From Phoronis australis (lineage: Eukaryota > Phoronida > Phoronidae), in assembly GCA_002633005.1 (NCBI GenBank), contig NMRA01000002.1, positions 582,876 through 646,875 on the forward strand: a stretch of 64,000 bases of DNA, read 5' to 3'. Position 1 is the stretch's first letter, and each line of letters begins with the position of its first letter. A program made the position numbers and the translations under genes. Positions 60,033 through 64,000 of the stretch are shown in pieces. The notes beneath the pieces are model-generated. The model was not told the origin of the DNA, made no database searches, and saw nothing but the letters and a program-made list of their open reading frames with translations.

Positions 60033-60287
60033 TTGTGGCCGGGCTTTAAAAATCAAGCACAAGTTCGCGTTATGGCATCTCAGGTGACTAGCGCACTGTT
60101 TCGAGTTCTAAAACTTTATGTTGAAAAATCGACGCGTGTTGATGTTTATTTACCGCTTTACATGTTTAACGTTCAACAAGCCCGACAGGTGTCGGTTTGT
60201 TACCAAGCGAGCTTACAAAGCGAGCTTGTCGGTAGCAGCGACAGCTACTTCCCGGACAGTTACCTTCAAAATTTGACCTCGGTTTAA
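60033..60287 (+). other. Unassigned open frame
   Basis: 84 codons, first ATG at 60072. No family recognised; no convincing splice sites or ribosomal or transposon similarity seen. Confidence 0.15.
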
Positions 60288-62261
60288 CGATGAAGATATT
60301 ACACTCACGGATTTAGAATTTTTTTTCTCGGTCTTGTAACCAGAGTGGGACCTTAGCTTGAAAATTGGCGTAACTTCGCGATATGTCAGTGATGGCCGAG
60401 GAAGGTGATAGGTATTCAGTATTTCAACTCAAAATTATTATAAATTCTACGCATCATATACAAGCAAATGAATAAACATTTGGACAGTTGACAACCAAAT
60501 TTGTATAACAAGAACCAAAATGTGAATCAAAAACAACCAAACAAAACAAAACAACTGGAGTTTTACGCTCATGTAGTTATCAACCCGTTTACAAAGACAA
60601 CATTACTTGAACATGAACAAAAAACTCAGACGAGCACAGTCTAGTTTTGGCTAAAATAAAAAATGCGTTAAAAAGGCTTATAGTTTGATACCAGAAAAAG
60701 AGAAAACAATATAGCACGTTATCTGTTACTCAATTTGATATAAGTTTTTGAACTAAAATATTAACCCCTTCAGATAGGGTCTTTAAACGTCACCTGCATA
60801 ACTTATCCACAAACATTTGCTGTTGTTAAGTGCGTCCATTTCGAAACTGCAACTCGTGAAATATACACGGTACACATTTTGGCATTCACGAGACTTGATA
60901 TACAAGCACTTCATATTAAACTGTCTTCAATGCACTTAACATTACTTGATTTTCAAATTGATTTTCATATTATGGATATTTCCGTGTGGCAGTGTGATAA
61001 AACGCAATGCATGGTTATGTTATTTCGTTTTCGCTTGTTCGCTCATTTTTTCTTTGAACGACCGCATTTCATTTGTCAAAAGGAAATGGATATCATTCAG
61101 ACAATATATCATATGTGAATTCTTCAGTGACAACGTCTTATCCCTTCTTACTTTCCTTAACCAATCTTTGTCAAGAGGAAGATCGAAATAAGTTTTGAAT
61201 TACGATCGCTGTTGGAAAAGAAATGCACCTTATTGCATCATGTTCCATCAATTTGTGGTAAAAATGTAAAAGATTTTTTTTTCTGTTAACGTGGTCACAA
61301 CACGACATGGTTATTAATCCCACACCGCTTTTTCTCTGAATTCCTGAATGACTCGGGCAGAAATTCGTCTTAGTTCGGTTTGCCAACAACTGGTTTTCCA
61401 CAGTAAATGTTGAGACGGTATGGCTCAGTGGAAGGTGCTCCGACCTTCTACTTGGGAGACCAGCTTTACCAGCTGACAATCGAGCATGGCACAGAGATGT
61501 CTCTTACGCGTTGGGGCTCGGTCTTACTAGTGAATATATACAAGGGAGTGAACGTGAACCTGGATACATAGGCGGATTTAGGGGGGGGGCCCAGGGGGCC
61601 CGGGCCCCCCCCCCCCCTTGGCTGGCGCAAAAAAAAATAAAACAGCAAGAGCGTAGGGAAACGTTGAGTTTATTAATTTGCCCCGGTAATTAAAATTATG
61701 CAGATGAAAAAAGATTTAAATGTGTGCAGTTTTAGTGTTTGGGGGGGGGGGTCAGATCCAATTTCAAGTGTCAAATTCGGAACACGGCGCATTCGTAACG
61801 GAACTATGGCTAAGTATAAGCTCTCCCGCGATATCCCAGGCGACCGGCAGTGGCGCTGCGCACTGCGACCCCGTTTCCATCGTCTGCTCCACTGTGCAAT
61901 GGAGAAAATTTACTTCATTTTTAAAGAAAATGGAACCTGAGTGACGATGAAAAAACAGAAGCTGCTGGTAAGATGTGAATTTTAATCGAAGCCTTAGTGA
62001 ATCACTCAGAAACTCGCAATACTCTCTTTGTCAAACCTTATCTTAAGACGATTTCCAAAGCAATCCCGTCATTATTGCCAACACGAAAAACGGATTTGGT
62101 CTTTTGGGCATTTGAAGACTACTTTAAATACGACAAATTTGTTAAGAATTGATGGCACAAAACGTAAAACGTGTAATAAGCATTACAAAAAGAAGTAGGT
62201 TTCGCGCGCAAACGCTGTGGATCATAAACAAGTAGGTCTCTTAGTTTGAATGTGTTAGTGA

Positions 62262-62335
62262 AGTCGTGGTGGTGTAGTGGCAAATTACGCGCGTCCTACC
62301 AACCAGGTCGTGAGTTCGAGTCTGTGAAAGGTGCA
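62262..62335 (+). repeat. tRNA-derived (SINE-like) head
   Basis: TGGTGTAGTGG fits an A box and GAGTTCGAGTC a B box about 45 bp later, followed by T-runs that could stop RNA polymerase III. The T-arm and acceptor do not pair well, so it is not a functional tRNA gene. Confidence 0.35.
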
Positions 62336-62420
62336 ATTTTTCCTGTTTTTTTTTTCCTTTTTTTCTTGGATAATACATCAGAAATCAAGGAAAATGCTTG
62401 ATTTTTAGAGGAAAAAACAG

Positions 62421-62474
62421 AAAAATTTCCTGGGCGGGAGGGGGGTTTGCCCCCCTCCCGCCCAGGAAATTTTT
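62421..62474. repeat. Perfect 25-bp hairpin
   Basis: Arms 62421-62445 and 62450-62474 are exact reverse complements, around TTTG. Each arm has an A/T-rich foot and a G/C-rich top. Confidence 0.9.
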
Positions 62475-62599
62475 CCGACCTCTCCCCCATTCGGTGCTAT
62501 GCGCATCTACAATCGTGGTTTGCGCAAATGCTTACAGCTGGACAAGATGTTGGGCCCCCCCCTTGTGATATCCTAGATCCGCTTCTGGGATATAATGCG

Positions 62600-64000
62600 A
62601 AAGAGATTTCTGTCGGTACGCTAATAAAATAATCGAATATTTCCATTAGCCATCAAAAAGGCTATAGTGCATTTCTGAATATGTAACTAGCAGGGATCAT
62701 TTTACAAAAACATGCCTATGGGTCAAATGACCTCAGAGACTCTATGAACCACGTTAACTTCTTCAGCCCTTTTCCGATTCATCTTTCAGGTGTGTATTTG
62801 TCTGATATCCCAGTACGGGATTTTACTGCATTTCAGTTAAGCAAACCTAAAACCCACAACTAGGACCAGCACTTTTACAATATGTGGTCCCAAATGATCC
62901 GCGGTAACGCGGGTGCGACATTGACGAAAGCGATGATAGGTCTGAGCCTCTTGCAATAATTTTTATATTCTTTAGAACCTGGCATGCTAAACCATATATC
63001 ACTGACACGGAGCTTGTTGTTTAATCAGGTAGTGTAAAAATGTGTTAGAATCTGAATGCAACGCATATTTTTTCCGTGGCGGAGTCACCAACGTAATTTT
63101 GATGCCCCAGTTGGCCCGAGTTGAGCAATTGCAATTAGGTAATAAAACTTTTATGCTCTAGTGACGCGGGACGCACTCCTTCAGTTTCCCCTGTCAATAG
63201 TTTTAAAACTATGAAGTTATATATAGCGACCAATGAATTTAGTGAGCACGCTTTTCACATTATGGAGTCACGACACGAGTCAGCTGGGAAATCTACTCAA
63301 CTGACGATAACATGACTATAACAATATAATGTCATATGCTAAGTACGTTGTTCAACACTAAAATGTGTTGTATCGATATTGTGGGAGTCGACAGTCAGGT
63401 CTGCGGCAAGACTCACTCACAAAAACAAGACGTTATTTGATAGCACGTTTTACGCTCCAGGCAGCTTTTCTAATTTCGATTCTCCGTTGAAGACTATCGA
63501 CGCGCTGACGGAAAATCAACACTGACTCTTATCATCGCGATGGATTAAGACGTGTTTCTTGTAGTCGGTGGCTCCCCAACGATACGAGGATAAGAGCGAA
63601 GATTATAACTTCAAATCTATATCTCTTAGTTAATGTTTTCAAGCTTTGTCTGTTTTAGAAATCTCAAAATGGCTTTGGAACGCAACTAGGGTAAACAATT
63701 GATTTTGAAAACAATTCAAATTTGGCGGATGACAAACACGGATTGATATTGTCTCGTTGGTCGCGTCCATTTGGTGTATGCAAAATTCTGATTCAAGGGA
63801 CATTCTATTAGTATATGTATACGCATATTTATATAAACAGGCCAAGAATTTTTATTCGCCAGTTGACTTCATGCGTTGTCGGTGGGAGTCGTATTCTCCA
63901 GAGGACCAGTATCAGTTGGGGGTATCTACACCTCCTTCCGTTGGCGAACATTACACATGACCGTCTAGGTTTCGTTAACTCGTGAAATAGTACTTAACGC
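62600..64000. other. Intergenic, nothing assigned
   Basis: No gene, RNA or repeat recognised. The frame 63757-63960 has no ATG at its start and resembles nothing I know. Confidence 0.4.

Larger units (their letters stand above)
61568..62592. repeat. Repeat block with G/C homopolymers and inverted ends
   Basis: Left end AGGCGGATTTAGG followed by a G run and GGGCCC. The right end, reverse complemented, reads AAGCGGATCTAGG, then a G run and GGCCC. The interior contains a tRNA-like segment and a perfect hairpin. A related fragment lies at 54655-54900. Probably a non-autonomous transposon or a SINE nested in one. Confidence 0.45.

Noticed and set aside
61408-61500. tRNA-like TGGCTCAGTGG segment
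   Set aside because: An A-box match but no acceptable B box or cloverleaf; at most a decayed SINE head.

Overview
This is nuclear DNA from an animal, most likely an invertebrate bilaterian. Genes are split into many short exons with GT-AG introns, the background is AT-rich, and several families of short transposon-like repeats fill the introns. The coding sequences read best against vertebrate proteins I know, but the phylum cannot be settled from this window.

Layout. (1) 498-7413, + strand: an eight-exon ZCCHC7/Air-type gene (570 residues, five CCHC zinc knuckles), with a long 3'UTR to about 8.5-8.8 kb. (2) 9672-13119, - strand: RPL30, 116 residues, four coding exons plus a probable non-coding first exon starting at a TOP-like pyrimidine tract. 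(3) 13499-52779, + strand: a complete WDR35/IFT121 gene, 32 coding exons, 1172 residues, with a poly(A) signal at 53162. RPL30 and WDR35 are divergent, with only about 380 bp between the predicted RPL30 start site and the WDR35 ATG, so they probably share a promoter; it carries a ZNF143/Staf-like site and a weak X-box-like site. (4) 53.2-64 kb: no gene I can identify. It holds repeats, palindromes, a hammerhead-like motif and a few unassigned open frames that may be exons of a gene continuing beyond the window.

Roles. ZCCHC7 is the zinc-knuckle subunit of the nuclear TRAMP RNA-surveillance complex, RPL30 is a large-subunit ribosomal protein, and WDR35 is a core subunit of the IFT-A complex for retrograde transport and membrane-protein entry in cilia. 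They are neighbours, not a pathway.

The most unusual material is mobile DNA. It includes an 863-bp near-perfect foldback element with a 13-bp target duplication in WDR35 intron 1, a Penelope-like retroelement remnant with inverted terminal repeats and decayed hammerhead cores in WDR35 intron 30, and a separate, nearly complete hammerhead-like fold near 55.75 kb. There is also a duplicated pseudo-exon with its splice donor behind WDR35 exon 27, and a candidate H/ACA snoRNA in an RPL30 intron.
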